This document shows, piece after piece, positions 17,056 to 25,784 of a DNA stretch of 64,000 nucleotides (the stretch's first letter is position 1; each line of letters begins with the position of its first letter). The notes beneath the pieces are model-generated. The model did no database searches. It was not told the origin of the DNA and worked only from the letters and a program-made list of their open reading frames with translations. Made by a program: the position numbers and the translations under genes. This DNA comes from Rhodoferax sp. WC2427 (GTDB lineage Bacteria > Pseudomonadota > Gammaproteobacteria > Burkholderiales > Burkholderiaceae_C). Where the stretch lies: contig NZ_CP162006.1 in NCBI RefSeq assembly GCF_040822085.1, positions 2,294,001-2,358,000 on the forward strand. The letters are read 5' to 3'.

Positions 17056-19560
17056 ATGCCCAATGCCAATCTTTCCCGCCTGCTGAGTAACCGCATATCC
17101 AGCGCGGCAGCCCTGATGGTCGGCATCTTGCTGGTCCTGGTGGCACTGTGTGCCGTGGGCCTTCTGGGCTGGCATGAATACCAGGAAACGCTGCGCGACG
17201 ACAGCGCCCGCGGCGAGTTGCAGGCGCGTGTGCTGGAAGACCATGCGACCCGTTCGTTTGAAACCGTTTCTGTTGCCCTGACCTACCTGTCCAAGGATCT
17301 GGTCCGGGCCGATATCTTGGGTGGCTCGGTGCGTGCCGATGCCCTGTTGTCGCAAGCCCTGGTGGGGCTGCCGTTTGTGCGTGAAATCGGCGTGCTGGAT
17401 GCGTCGGGGTATGTCATGGCCAGCTCTCTGGCCGCCGACACGGGGGTGCGCGTGGAAATGGCCCGCCTGGGCGTTTTGCCCGTGCCGGGCCAGGACAAGA
17501 TCGGCCGGTTTGAGCCCGGTCGCAGCCTGGCCGCATGGGCTGCGGGTGCCGCGCCCGCCCAGGCCAAGGTGGGCTTCATCCCCGTCACCCGTGTGTTTAC
17601 CACCCGAGCCGGGCAAAACATCCAGCTGGTGGCCTTGGTCAATCCGGATTTTTTCGCCAACTTCCAGCTGTTCACCCTGAACAACGACCAGAACAGCGCC
17701 TACCTGCTCGGCTTTCAGGGCAATCTGCTGGCCAGTAGCGGCCCCGCGGCGGGCGCGCCGGGGAGCAATATGGCGCAACACCCGGTGTTCCGGTCCTATT
17801 TGCCCGCCAAAGAGCATGCCAGCTACGTGGGCACCGGGGCCGTGCAGGACGCCCAGGTGGTGGCGTTTCGCTTGTCCAAATCGCGGCCCCTGGTGGTGCT
17901 GGTCGAGCAGCCTTATGCCAACAGCGTGTGGCGCTGGTTCCTGTCGATGCGCTGGTTCGCTGCGGCGGGGCTGGCCATGGCCGCCTTGCTGGTGTGTATG
18001 ACGGTGGCCGTGCGGCGCGGTCTGCGGGCCCGCGTGGCGGTGGATGCGCAGCTCAGCGCGGCCCGGCTGGACCTGGTGCACCGCGAGCACGAGTTGCGGG
18101 TGTTGCTCAAGAGCGTGCAGGAGCTGATCTTTCGCACCGACCGGATGGGGGCCATCACCTTCATCAACGACCGCTGGACGGCATTGCGCGGGCAAAGCCT
18201 GGAGCAGACCGTTCACCACACCCTGGTGCAGCTGGTGGAGGTGGCCGACCGCGATGCCGTCGCACGGCTGTTTGCATTGCCAGGCGATGCGGCAGTACGC
18301 TTGGCCACCGCCCATCTGCGCTCGGGCGATGGGCATTTGCGCCGGTTTGACTTCACGGTGGTGCCGCTGCGCGACAACGAAGAGATTGTGGGATTTGCCG
18401 GTAGCGCGGTGGACGTGACCCAGCGGTTTGCCGCCGAGCAGGCCCTGCAGCACCAGCTGGGCTTTGCCGCCTCGCTCTTGGAAATCAGCCCCACACCGGT
18501 GGCCACCATCAATGCGCGCGGAAACTACACCAGCGTCAACCGCGCCTGGGAGGAGTTCATGGGCTTGCGCCGCGAACAGGTGATTGGCAAACCGGGCATC
18601 GCGTTCATGGAGGTGGCCGACGCGGACCTCCATGCCAAGGGCGACGCCCAGCTGTGGCGCACCGGCGGCACCTTGCGCTACGAACTCAAACTCCACCACG
18701 GCGACGGCTCGCGCCGCGATGTGGTGGTGACCAAGGTGCTGTTGCCCGGCGCGGAGTTGGGGGCCAGCCTGCTCAGCAGCATGCTCGATGTGAGCGAGTT
18801 CCGCATGGCCGAGCGCGCCAAGGACGAAGCGCGGGTGGCGGCAGAGGAGTCGTCGCGCGCCAAGTCCGAGTTCATTGCCAACATCAGCCACGAGCTGCGC
18901 ACGCCTTTGCAATCCATCCTGGGCTTTTCCGAGCTGGGCATGGTGCGGGGCCGGGAGAGCCCCAAGCTGCAGGGCATGTTCAGCGACATCCACGCCTCGG
19001 GCGGGCGCATGCTGGCCCTGGTCAACGATTTGCTGGACGTGGCCAAGATCGAGAGCTCGGTCGGGGCGATCACGCTGGAGCGCGCCGACCTGCGGGGCCT
19101 GGTGCAGGGCGTGCTGCACGAGCTCAGTCCCTTGCTGGACGGCAAGCACATCCAGTTGCTGTGCCAACTGGGGCGCCAGCCTTTGATTGCCAAAGTCGAT
19201 CCGACGCGCTTCCAGCAGGTGGTGCGCAATATTGTGGCCAATGCCATCAAAGTGTCGCCACCCGGTGCCGAACTCGCGGTGGAAGCGCACCTGACCGATG
19301 ACCGGCGCATCTGCCTCCGGGTGCGCGACCACGGCACCGGCGTGCCCACCGCCGAACTGGAGAAGATATTTGAAGCCTTTGTGCAGTCCAGCACCAGCAA
19401 GGACGGCTCGGGCGGCACCGGTCTGGGCCTGGCGATCTGCAAAAAAATCATCGATGCCCATAGCGGCAGTATCGTGGCCAACAACATGCCCGATGGGGGC
19501 GCGGTTTTCTCCATTTACCTGCCTGCGCGGCAAAACCTGCATGCCGAAACCATGTTTTAA
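17056..19560 (+). CDS. PAS-domain sensor histidine kinase
   Basis: The 834-aa protein has TM1 at about 18-40, a periplasmic region to about 295, TM2 at about 297-317, two PAS domains (about 345-460 and 470-595), a HisKA dimerisation domain with phospho-acceptor H612 (FIANISHELRTPLQSILGFS) and an HATPase_c domain (N box NIVANAIKVSP, G1 RDHGTGVP, G2 GTGLGLAI). The large periplasmic domain resembles a Cache-type sensor and could contact the binding protein encoded five bases upstream. There is no receiver domain, so phosphate should go to the operon's CheY-like protein or to the HTH-REC/REC-HPt pair. Confidence 0.95.
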   Translation: MPNANLSRLLSNRISSAAALMVGILLVLVALCAVGLLGWHEYQETLRDDSARGELQARVLEDHATRSFETVSVALTYLSKDLVRADILGGSVRADALLSQALVGLPFVREIGVLDASGYVMASSLAADTGVRVEMARLGVLPVPGQDKIGRFEPGRSLAAWAAGAAPAQAKVGFIPVTRVFTTRAGQNIQLVALVNPDFFANFQLFTLNNDQNSAYLLGFQGNLLASSGPAAGAPGSNMAQHPVFRSYLPAKEHASYVGTGAVQDAQVVAFRLSKSRPLVVLVEQPYANSVWRWFLSMRWFAAAGLAMAALLVCMTVAVRRGLRARVAVDAQLSAARLDLVHREHELRVLLKSVQELIFRTDRMGAITFINDRWTALRGQSLEQTVHHTLVQLVEVADRDAVARLFALPGDAAVRLATAHLRSGDGHLRRFDFTVVPLRDNEEIVGFAGSAVDVTQRFAAEQALQHQLGFAASLLEISPTPVATINARGNYTSVNRAWEEFMGLRREQVIGKPGIAFMEVADADLHAKGDAQLWRTGGTLRYELKLHHGDGSRRDVVVTKVLLPGAELGASLLSSMLDVSEFRMAERAKDEARVAAEESSRAKSEFIANISHELRTPLQSILGFSELGMVRGRESPKLQGMFSDIHASGGRMLALVNDLLDVAKIESSVGAITLERADLRGLVQGVLHELSPLLDGKHIQLLCQLGRQPLIAKVDPTRFQQVVRNIVANAIKVSPPGAELAVEAHLTDDRRICLRVRDHGTGVPTAELEKIFEAFVQSSTSKDGSGGTGLGLAICKKIIDAHSGSIVANNMPDGGAVFSIYLPARQNLHAETMF

Positions 19561-19573
19561 GGCGGGGCCGCTG

Positions 19574-19630
19574 CGCTATAAAAACTAGAGCTGCTTGTGC
19601 TGGTCCCACCAGCGCAAGGGCCTAAAAAGA
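19574..19630 (+). repeat. Dispersed palindromic element between convergent genes
   Basis: The sequence gctataaaaactagagctgc is followed by ttgtgctggtcccaccagcgcaag, with a tgctggtcccaccagc hairpin. It lies between the kinase stop and the ABC ATPase stop and includes the last codons of the latter. Confidence 0.75.
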
Positions 19631-20275
19631 GCTGGAAATTCCGTCGGCACTCAGGCGCAACACCCGGTCGGCCCGCGCCGCTGCTGCTTGCGAATGCGTG
19701 ACCAGCACCAGGGCTGCGCCTTCGGCCCGGGTCTGGGCCAGCAGGGCATCCATCACCTTGGCGGCCGTGGTCGGGTCGAGGTTGCCGGTGGGCTCGTCCG
19801 CCAGCAGCAGGCCCGGTCGGTGTACCAGGGCGCGGGCGATGGCCACGCGCTGGAGCTGGCCGCCGCTGAGCTGCTGCGGCAGGCGGGCCCCCAAGCCTGC
19901 CAGGCCCACCGCTGCCAGCAGGCCGTCCACGCGGGCGCTGTCGGGCCGGCCCAGCAGCATCAGCGGCAGGGCCACGTTCTGCGCCACGTCCAGGTGCGGC
20001 AACACATGGAAAGCCTGGAACACAAAGCCCACCTGCTGGCGCCGCAGCAGGGCGCGCTGGTCGTCGCTGAGGCCGCCCAAATCGACACCGCCGATGTGCA
20101 CGCTGCCGCTGTCCCAGCTGTCCAGCCCGGCCATGCAGTTGAGCAGGGTGGATTTGCCCACGCCGGACTCCCCCACGATGGCCACAAATTCACCGGGCTG
20201 CACATGCAGCGATACATTGCCGAACACCGTGCTCTCACCGTAGCGCTTACCCAGGTTGTCGATGCGCAGGCTCAT
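19622..20275 (-). CDS. LolD/YbbA-like ABC transporter ATP-binding protein
   Basis: The 217-aa ATPase has Walker [10 protein letters not shown] (about 35-43), a Q-loop in [10 protein letters not shown], signature [15 protein letters not shown], Walker [14 protein letters not shown] and the H-loop in VLVTHS. The [10 protein letters not shown] wording is typical of the LolD/MacB/FtsE group. Its start overlaps the miaA stop. No permease is adjacent; the matching large FtsX-type permease is at 6203-8746 on the same strand. The most likely reading is that the ATPase, permease and AttH-like genes once formed one operon. Confidence 0.93.
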   Translation of the reverse strand: MSLRIDNLGKRYGESTVFGNVSLHVQPGEFVAIVGESGVGKSTLLNCMAGLDSWDSGSVHIGGVDLGGLSDDQRALLRRQQVGFVFQAFHVLPHLDVAQNVALPLMLLGRPDSARVDGLLAAVGLAGLGARLPQQLSGGQLQRVAIARALVHRPGLLLADEPTGNLDPTTAAKVMDALLAQTRAEGAALVLVTHSQAAAARADRVLRLSADGISSSF

Positions 20276-21216
20276 AGGGATGCTTCTACCAGGGACAGCA
20301 CTTTTTGCAGTGCATCGGGCGCGTCGCAGGCCACGATGTGCCGCTGCGGCATGGAGCGCAGCCAGGTGACCTGGCGCTTGGCCAGCTGGCGGGTGGCAAA
20401 AATGCCGCGGTCGCGCAGCTCCACCATGGGCAGGGTGCCGTCCAGGGCTTCCCAGGCCTGGCGGTAGCCGACGCAGCGCATGCTGGGCAGATCGGGGTGC
20501 AGGTCGCCCCGGGCCCGCAGCGTGACCACCTCGTCCAGAAAACCGCCCGCCAGCATCTGGTCAAAGCGCAGGGCGATGCGCTCGTGCAGCCATGCGCGGT
20601 CAGCGGGTTCCAAAGAAATAAGGGTGGTAGCGCTTATTCGGTGGGCGGTAGCAGCTACGTCTTTTGTAGCATGGAAGCTCGACATTGGCTGGCCTGATGC
20701 GCGCCAGACTTCCAGCGCGCGCTGGATGCGCTGGGTGTCCATGGGCTGCAGGCGGGCGGCGGTGGCCGGGTCCACCCGGGCCAGCTGGGCATGCATGGCA
20801 GGCCAGCCCGCCGCAGCGGCCTCGGCTTCGATGGCGGCGCGCAGTGCCGGGTCGGCACCGGGCATGGGGTCGATGCCGTCAAACAGGGCCTTGAAGTACA
20901 GCATGGTGCCGCCCACCAGCAGCGGCAGGCGACCCCGCGCAGTGATCTCGTGCAGCAGCCGCTCGGCGTCCGCCACGAACTCGGCCGCGCTGTAGGCTTG
21001 CAGCGGGTCGCGGATGTTGATGAGGTGGTGTGGCACCTGGGCCAGCTCGGCGGCGCTGGGTTTGGCGGTGCCGATATCCATGCCCCGGTACACCAGGGCC
21101 GAATCGACACTGATGATTTCCACCTGCCAGCGCTGGGCAATGGCCAACGCGGCCGCGGTTTTTCCGGCCGCGGTGGGGCCGGCCAAGGCGATGCAGCGCG
21201 GTAGGGGAATGGGCAC
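20272..21216 (-). CDS. miaA: tRNA dimethylallyltransferase
   Basis: The 314-aa enzyme adds a dimethylallyl group to A37 of tRNAs that read UNN codons. Walker-A-like GPTAAGKT is near the start, with [36 protein letters not shown] and the [11 protein letters not shown] segment typical of MiaA. The GTG at 21216 overlaps the preceding gene's TAG by one base. An internal stretch ([17 protein letters not shown], just after SSFH) is encoded by a dispersed element in frame and is absent from the conserved core. miaA normally follows mutL directly; here three genes lie between them. Confidence 0.95.
   Translation of the reverse strand: MPIPLPRCIALAGPTAAGKTAAALAIAQRWQVEIISVDSALVYRGMDIGTAKPSAAELAQVPHHLINIRDPLQAYSAAEFVADAERLLHEITARGRLPLLVGGTMLYFKALFDGIDPMPGADPALRAAIEAEAAAAGWPAMHAQLARVDPATAARLQPMDTQRIQRALEVWRASGQPMSSFHATKDVAATAHRISATTLISLEPADRAWLHERIALRFDQMLAGGFLDEVVTLRARGDLHPDLPSMRCVGYRQAWEALDGTLPMVELRDRGIFATRQLAKRQVTWLRSMPQRHIVACDAPDALQKVLSLVEASL
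20625..20672 (+). repeat. Dispersed palindromic element translated inside miaA
   Basis: On the minus (coding) strand it reads gctacaaaagacgtagctgc followed by taccgcccaccgaataagcgc. It adds about 16 codons without disturbing the frame. Confidence 0.8.
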
Positions 21217-22412
21217 TAGAGAAACGTAAAACTGATAAGAGCCGGAAGAGGCGTCTTGAGCTGCCTGAGTCGGGACGAGGGATGCACGCGGGCCAGCAGG
21301 CTTTTGGCGCCATCTACCAGGAGGCTGTGGGCGGCGTAGGTAGAGAACATCAAGCGGTTGGCCCAGGTCTTCTTGTACAAGATCACATGGCCCCTGAGCT
21401 TGTGCACATTCGATGACTGGTGAGAGTGCTCCGGGCTGCCATAGCCGTAGTCGATGAGAGAAATCTTCAGGTTGTCGATCATGTCCTCGATTGCCAGGTG
21501 CAGGATGGACGTGCCTGGGGAGTATTCCGCCTTGTCCTGGTCGTACAGAATATTGTGGATATGGTACGTGCCTTTGGACTGGATACCGATAATCACCGCG
21601 CAGGGAATGCCACTGCATTTCAAAATATAGCCGAGCTTTATTTTCTTGCGGGCCAGATCGGTGAACTGGTTTTCATTGAGAAAGCTTTTCAGCATCTGCG
21701 CAGACACCAGTTTTTTCATGGCGGCCACCAGTTCTGGCACATGCTCTGGCTTGTCAATACGCACCAACTCCAGGGGGCCGCTGTTCTTTTCCAATAGCTT
21801 GAGCTGTCGGTTCAGGTTGTAGCGCTTTTTCGCCTTGAAATGGCTGAGATAGGTTTCAAAGCTGTCGGGCAACGGTGTGGTGTGGCAGTCGCGCCAACCG
21901 TCTTTCACAAAAAAGCCGTATTTTTTTCGAATACTTTTGGAGTTGCGCAGATATTGGTAGAAATCGCTGTCTTTGGGCAGCGACTGCATGGCAATCGTAT
22001 TCTTGCTTGGAAAACTTTTGAAAATAAAGTCGATCAGGGCGTCGAGCATTTCAGGGCTTGCCGCACCCATGGGCACACTGCCCAGCAGCGCGACCGTGCG
22101 CAGGTGTAAATACAGGAAGGTGAAATTGCCAATATTCAAAGGCAATGACCGTCTGCCCGTGCGCAAAGGCAAGACCGCCACGATTTCCTGGTTGTGAGCA
22201 TTCCTGGCAACGACCAGCTCCTGGCTGCTGGACTTGACAGGATTCTGGGAGATGAAGGCAAAGTACTCTGGTGTCTGAAAGACTTTTTCCGGGCTTTTGC
22301 TGATCGCCAGAAAGCCTTCCCAGGCCCGCTGGATGGCGGGGTCCAAAGGGCCGGTTTCCACCAGCTCGGTGCTGAAATCCGTGTTTGCGGTCGAATGGAT
22401 CGGAATCTGCAT
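21216..22412 (-). CDS. GNAT/FemAB-like acyltransferase (CelD/BcsL type)
   Basis: The 398-aa protein resembles the Acetyltransf_6 group found in polysaccharide and cell-envelope loci. Visible features are [20 protein letters not shown] near the start, the basic [19 protein letters not shown] block near the middle and the later [11 protein letters not shown]... [14 protein letters not shown] segment. No signal peptide or TM is present. The gene is clearly less GC-rich than its neighbours (many AAA/TTT codons), which suggests recent acquisition. It overlaps the miaA start by one base. The substrate cannot be told from sequence; the capA-like neighbour hints at a surface-polymer role. Confidence 0.78.
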   Translation of the reverse strand: MQIPIHSTANTDFSTELVETGPLDPAIQRAWEGFLAISKSPEKVFQTPEYFAFISQNPVKSSSQELVVARNAHNQEIVAVLPLRTGRRSLPLNIGNFTFLYLHLRTVALLGSVPMGAASPEMLDALIDFIFKSFPSKNTIAMQSLPKDSDFYQYLRNSKSIRKKYGFFVKDGWRDCHTTPLPDSFETYLSHFKAKKRYNLNRQLKLLEKNSGPLELVRIDKPEHVPELVAAMKKLVSAQMLKSFLNENQFTDLARKKIKLGYILKCSGIPCAVIIGIQSKGTYHIHNILYDQDKAEYSPGTSILHLAIEDMIDNLKISLIDYGYGSPEHSHQSSNVHKLRGHVILYKKTWANRLMFSTYAAHSLLVDGAKSLLARVHPSSRLRQLKTPLPALISFTFL

Positions 22413-22491
22413 GCGTTTGTGAGGGGGCTGTGGAGGTACGTGCAGCGCTACAGGAAATGACCGTATCGAATATATTTATTGTATACAAGAT

Positions 22492-23481
22492 TTACGGGGG
22501 GTTAACTCCATTACACGCTTGTTTCACTTTGTTTCCTCTTTGCCCGCAAGGCGTGGGCCTGCCGGTAGCCGGTGAGGGCGTGCCGTCCACGTCCATCTGT
22601 ACAGCTATCGTATTCCAGTTTTGTACGCCTTGGCGGTCAATTACCATGCGCAGCAGCCAGCCGATCTTGGCCGCGGGTAGCTCAAAGCCGTCAAACACCA
22701 GGTTCCCCAGGCTCCAGATCACCGGTTTGCCCAGCACCATGTCGGCGCCTTGGGTCACGTGCGGGTGGCTGCCCACCACGGCATCGGCCCCGGCCTGCAC
22801 CATCAGTTTGGCCACATCGCGCTGGCGCTGGGTGGGTTCGGGTTCGCGCTCCCAGCCCCAGTGCATGAACGGAATCACCACATCGGCCCCGGCGGCACGG
22901 GCGGCGCGGATGTCGGCCACCACGTGGCTGTCTTCGCTCCAGGCCACACCGGCCCAGGTGGCACCGGCCTCGAAGGACCGGGGTTTGAATTCGTCGTAGC
23001 CCAGGATGGCGATGCGGATGCCGTGTTTCTCAATCCAATAGGGTTTGTGGGCTTCGGTCAGGTTGGCGCCGCCGCCGAAGGCCCCAATGCCCGCCGTGCG
23101 CAGGTGGTCCAGGGTTTCCATGAACGCATCGCGGCCAAAGTCGCCGCTGTGGTTGTTGGCGACGGACATGGCCGTGAACCGCCCCTTCAACACGTTGACG
23201 GCGTTGGGGGCCGAGCGGAAGGTGTAGATCTTGTTGTCCAGCGGCGTACCGGTGGTGGGGCGGGCGATCGAGGTTTCCAGGTTACCAATGGCCACGTCGG
23301 CGCTTTGCAGGATGCTGGCAATGGGGAGCAGCGGATCGCCACCCGCCGCAATCAGGCGGCCCGGGCCGTCGTCGAGCATCACATCGCCCCCGAAGATCAG
23401 CTCAACGGTGTTGGCTGTGGGTGGGGCGCTATGGGCCAGCAAGGGCAGGCAGAGCAGGGCCAGGAGCAGGCGTTTCTTCAT
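22492..23481 (-). CDS. CapA-family (PGA_cap) metallophosphatase-like protein
   Basis: The 329-aa protein begins with a signal peptide (MKKRLLLALLCLPLLAHSAP). The metallophosphatase-like core contains IFGGDVMLDD, AIGNLETS, SVANNHSGDFG, and a late VVGSHPHVTQG... VIWSLGNLVFD, all typical of CapA proteins associated with capsule or poly-gamma-glutamate. No capB or capC is nearby, so the substrate is open. ATG 23481 overlaps the preceding stop (ATGA). Confidence 0.88.
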   Translation of the reverse strand: MKKRLLLALLCLPLLAHSAPPTANTVELIFGGDVMLDDGPGRLIAAGGDPLLPIASILQSADVAIGNLETSIARPTTGTPLDNKIYTFRSAPNAVNVLKGRFTAMSVANNHSGDFGRDAFMETLDHLRTAGIGAFGGGANLTEAHKPYWIEKHGIRIAILGYDEFKPRSFEAGATWAGVAWSEDSHVVADIRAARAAGADVVIPFMHWGWEREPEPTQRQRDVAKLMVQAGADAVVGSHPHVTQGADMVLGKPVIWSLGNLVFDGFELPAAKIGWLLRMVIDRQGVQNWNTIAVQMDVDGTPSPATGRPTPCGQRGNKVKQACNGVNPP

Positions 23482-23858
23482 TGCGCCCACCCGCACCAGT
23501 AATAGAGCTCGCCGTCGCGGATAGGCTCATACACGCGCTGCAGGCCGGTGAAGCCGTAGCGGCCATTTTTAGCGGGCGGGTAGAGGTAGTCAGCCTGGTG
23601 CAGCAGCACCGCGCCCTGGGGTGGCTCGCGGTCGGCATAGGTGTAGAGCTTGATGGCGGCCTGGTCGGCGGGTTGGCGCTCGAACACCAGGCGGAACAGG
23701 AAATACGAGCCGATGGCGATCGGGGCCACGGTGTAAGGCGTGGCGGCGGGCTGGGCGGTGATGACCTGGGTTTCGCCGCCATAGCTGACGTGGCAGGACA
23801 CGGTGTCGGCCTGGGCGATGCCGCAGGCCCAGGCCGACAGGAGTAGCAGGTATTTCAT
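23478..23858 (-). CDS. Small secreted protein of unknown function
   Basis: The 126-aa protein has a clear signal peptide (MKYLLLLSAWACGIAQA, cleavage near 17). The mature part has two cysteines (SCHVSYGG near the start and YYWCGWAQ at the end) that could form a disulphide. I do not recognise a family. It starts three bases after mutL ends and overlaps the CapA-like gene, so the three are translationally linked; co-export with the CapA-like protein is plausible. Confidence 0.75.
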   Translation of the reverse strand: MKYLLLLSAWACGIAQADTVSCHVSYGGETQVITAQPAATPYTVAPIAIGSYFLFRLVFERQPADQAAIKLYTYADREPPQGAVLLHQADYLYPPAKNGRYGFTGLQRVYEPIRDGELYYWCGWAQ

Positions 23859-23861
23859 CGT

Positions 23862-25730
23862 TCAGCGTCCGCGCATGAAGAGGGCATCGAGTTCCTTGAT
23901 GGTGATTTGCCGCCAGGTGGGGCGGCCATGGTTGCACTGGTCGGAGCGGTCGGTGGTTTCCATCTGGCGCAGCAGCCCGTTCATTTCATCGACCGTGAGG
24001 CGGCGGTTGGCGCGCACCGCGCCGTGGCAGGCCATGGTGCCCAGCAATTCGTTCTGGGCGCGCTGGACCACGGTGCTGGCCTCGTGCTGTGCCAGTTCGG
24101 CAAGCACGCTGCGTGCCAGTTCGGTGGCGTTGCCCTGTACCAGGGTGGTGGGCACGGCGCGCACGGCCAGGGTTTTGGGCGAGAACGGGGTGATTTCCAG
24201 CCCCAGCGTGGCCAGGGTCTCGGTATGGGCCTCGGCGGTGGCCACCTCTTGCGGCGTGGCGGCAAAGGTCACCGGGATCAGCAGCGGCTGGCTGGTGATG
24301 CGGGCATCCACCAGCTGGGTTTTCAGGCGTTCGTAGACGATGCGCTCGTGGGCCGCATGCATGTCCACGATCACCAGGCCCTGGGCGTTTTCGGCCAGGA
24401 TGTAGATGCCTTGCAGCTGGGCAATGGCGCGGCCCAGGGGCCAGACTTCGGCTGCAGGCAAGGGCTGGGCGGGTGCCGGTTCTGGCGCGGGTTGGAACGG
24501 GTTGGCGGCCGCGGTGGGCAGCGGGGCCACGGGCCAGAGCGCCTCCATGTCCGACACATAGCGCGCGGCAGGTGCTACGAATTGAATAGCTGCTTGCGCT
24601 GATGGAATAAGCGATGGAGGCCTGTTTTCTTTAAAAACCTCAGGGGTGGGCGGGGCGGCAAGGGCGGCCGCCGCACGCGGAGCCGCCAGGGCCGCGTCCA
24701 CCGCGCGGCGCACGGCCTGGTGCACTTCGCGGCTGTCGCGAAAACGCACCTCGATCTTGGTCGGGTGTACGTTCACGTCCACCCGGGTCGGGTCGATCTC
24801 TACATACAGCGCGTAGATCGGCTGGCGCTGGCCGTGCAGCACGTCTTCATAGGCGCTGCGGGCGGCATGGGTGATGACCTTGTCGCGCACGAAGCGGCCA
24901 TTCACGTAGGCAAACTGCTGGTCGGGCCGGGCGCGGGCGGCATCGGGAATGCCCACCCGGCCCCACACGCGTACGGCCTGGCCGCCGTCGTCGCGCATGC
25001 TGCTCAGGTAGTCCACCGCCACCGACTTGTCCTTGAAGTCGTCGCCCAGCACGTCGCGCAGGCGCTCGCTGATGGCATCGACGTTGTTAGGTGCCGGACA
25101 GGCGCGCCATTGCTCCACCAGCTTGCCCTCGTGCCAGATGGCAAAGCCCACGTCGGGCCGGGCCAGGGCGTGGCGGCGCACGGCTTCCACGCAGTGGGCG
25201 AGTTCGGTGGCGTCGGTCTTCAGGAACTTGCGCCGCGCCGGGGTGCTGAAAAACAGCTCTTTCACCTCCACCGTGGTGCCGGTGCTGCGGGCCACGGGTT
25301 TGAGTTCGCCGCTGCGGCCGTCCAATAAAAACGCATTCGATTGGCCGCTGGCGCGCGACAGTATGGCCATGTCAGCTATGGAGTTGATAGCGGCCAGGGC
25401 TTCGCCCCGAAAACCCATGGTGCCCACCGATTCCAGCTCGCGCAGGTCGCGGATCTTGCTGGTGGCGTGGCGTTTCAGGGCGATGGGCAGCTCTTCCATG
25501 GGGATGCCGCCGCCGTCGTCTTCCACGGCAATCAGCCGCACGCCGCCCGCCAGCAGCCGCAGTGTGACCTGCGTGGCCCCCGCGTCCAGCGCGTTGTCGA
25601 CCAGCTCGCGCACCACCGAGGCGGGGCGCTCCACCACTTCGCCCGCGGCGATCTGGCTGATGAGTTCGTCGGGCAGCTCGCGGATGGCGCGACGTTCGGG
25701 GCGGGGAGGGGAAGAAAGAGGTGCGTTCAC
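23862..25730 (-). CDS. mutL: DNA mismatch repair protein MutL
   Basis: The 622-aa GHKL ATPase links MutS mismatch recognition to strand processing. The N-terminal domain has IAAGEVVERP, ELVDNALDAGA, EDDGGGI and GFRGEAL motifs; the C-terminal dimerisation domain carries DMHAAHERIVYERLK and ACHGAVRANRRLT. The linker between them (about 350-430) is Pro/Ala-rich and includes NRPPSLIPSAQAAIQFVA, encoded by a dispersed element in frame. Length is normal for the family. It is the first gene of a minus-strand run that reaches miaA and the LolD-like ATPase. Confidence 0.97.
   Translation of the reverse strand: MNAPLSSPPRPERRAIRELPDELISQIAAGEVVERPASVVRELVDNALDAGATQVTLRLLAGGVRLIAVEDDGGGIPMEELPIALKRHATSKIRDLRELESVGTMGFRGEALAAINSIADMAILSRASGQSNAFLLDGRSGELKPVARSTGTTVEVKELFFSTPARRKFLKTDATELAHCVEAVRRHALARPDVGFAIWHEGKLVEQWRACPAPNNVDAISERLRDVLGDDFKDKSVAVDYLSSMRDDGGQAVRVWGRVGIPDAARARPDQQFAYVNGRFVRDKVITHAARSAYEDVLHGQRQPIYALYVEIDPTRVDVNVHPTKIEVRFRDSREVHQAVRRAVDAALAAPRAAAALAAPPTPEVFKENRPPSLIPSAQAAIQFVAPAARYVSDMEALWPVAPLPTAAANPFQPAPEPAPAQPLPAAEVWPLGRAIAQLQGIYILAENAQGLVIVDMHAAHERIVYERLKTQLVDARITSQPLLIPVTFAATPQEVATAEAHTETLATLGLEITPFSPKTLAVRAVPTTLVQGNATELARSVLAELAQHEASTVVQRAQNELLGTMACHGAVRANRRLTVDEMNGLLRQMETTDRSDQCNHGRPTWRQITIKELDALFMRGR
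24573..24640 (-). repeat. Dispersed palindromic element translated inside mutL
   Basis: On the plus strand it reads gctacgaattgaatagctgc followed by ttgcgctgatggaataagcg. mutL reads the opposite strand, giving SAQAAIQFVA in the interdomain linker. The peptide resembles that produced in the permease. Confidence 0.85.
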
Positions 25731-25784
25731 TGGGTGATTTTAGGGGGCCGGACGTGTCCGCTGCGCCACAGCCCCCGGATGGAC

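Noticed and set aside
16900-19542. 880-codon open frame on the minus strand opposite the histidine kinase
   Set aside because: It is an antisense shadow of a high-GC gene. The product is His/Gln/Gly/Arg-rich with no domain, while the plus strand encodes a full kinase with all motifs.
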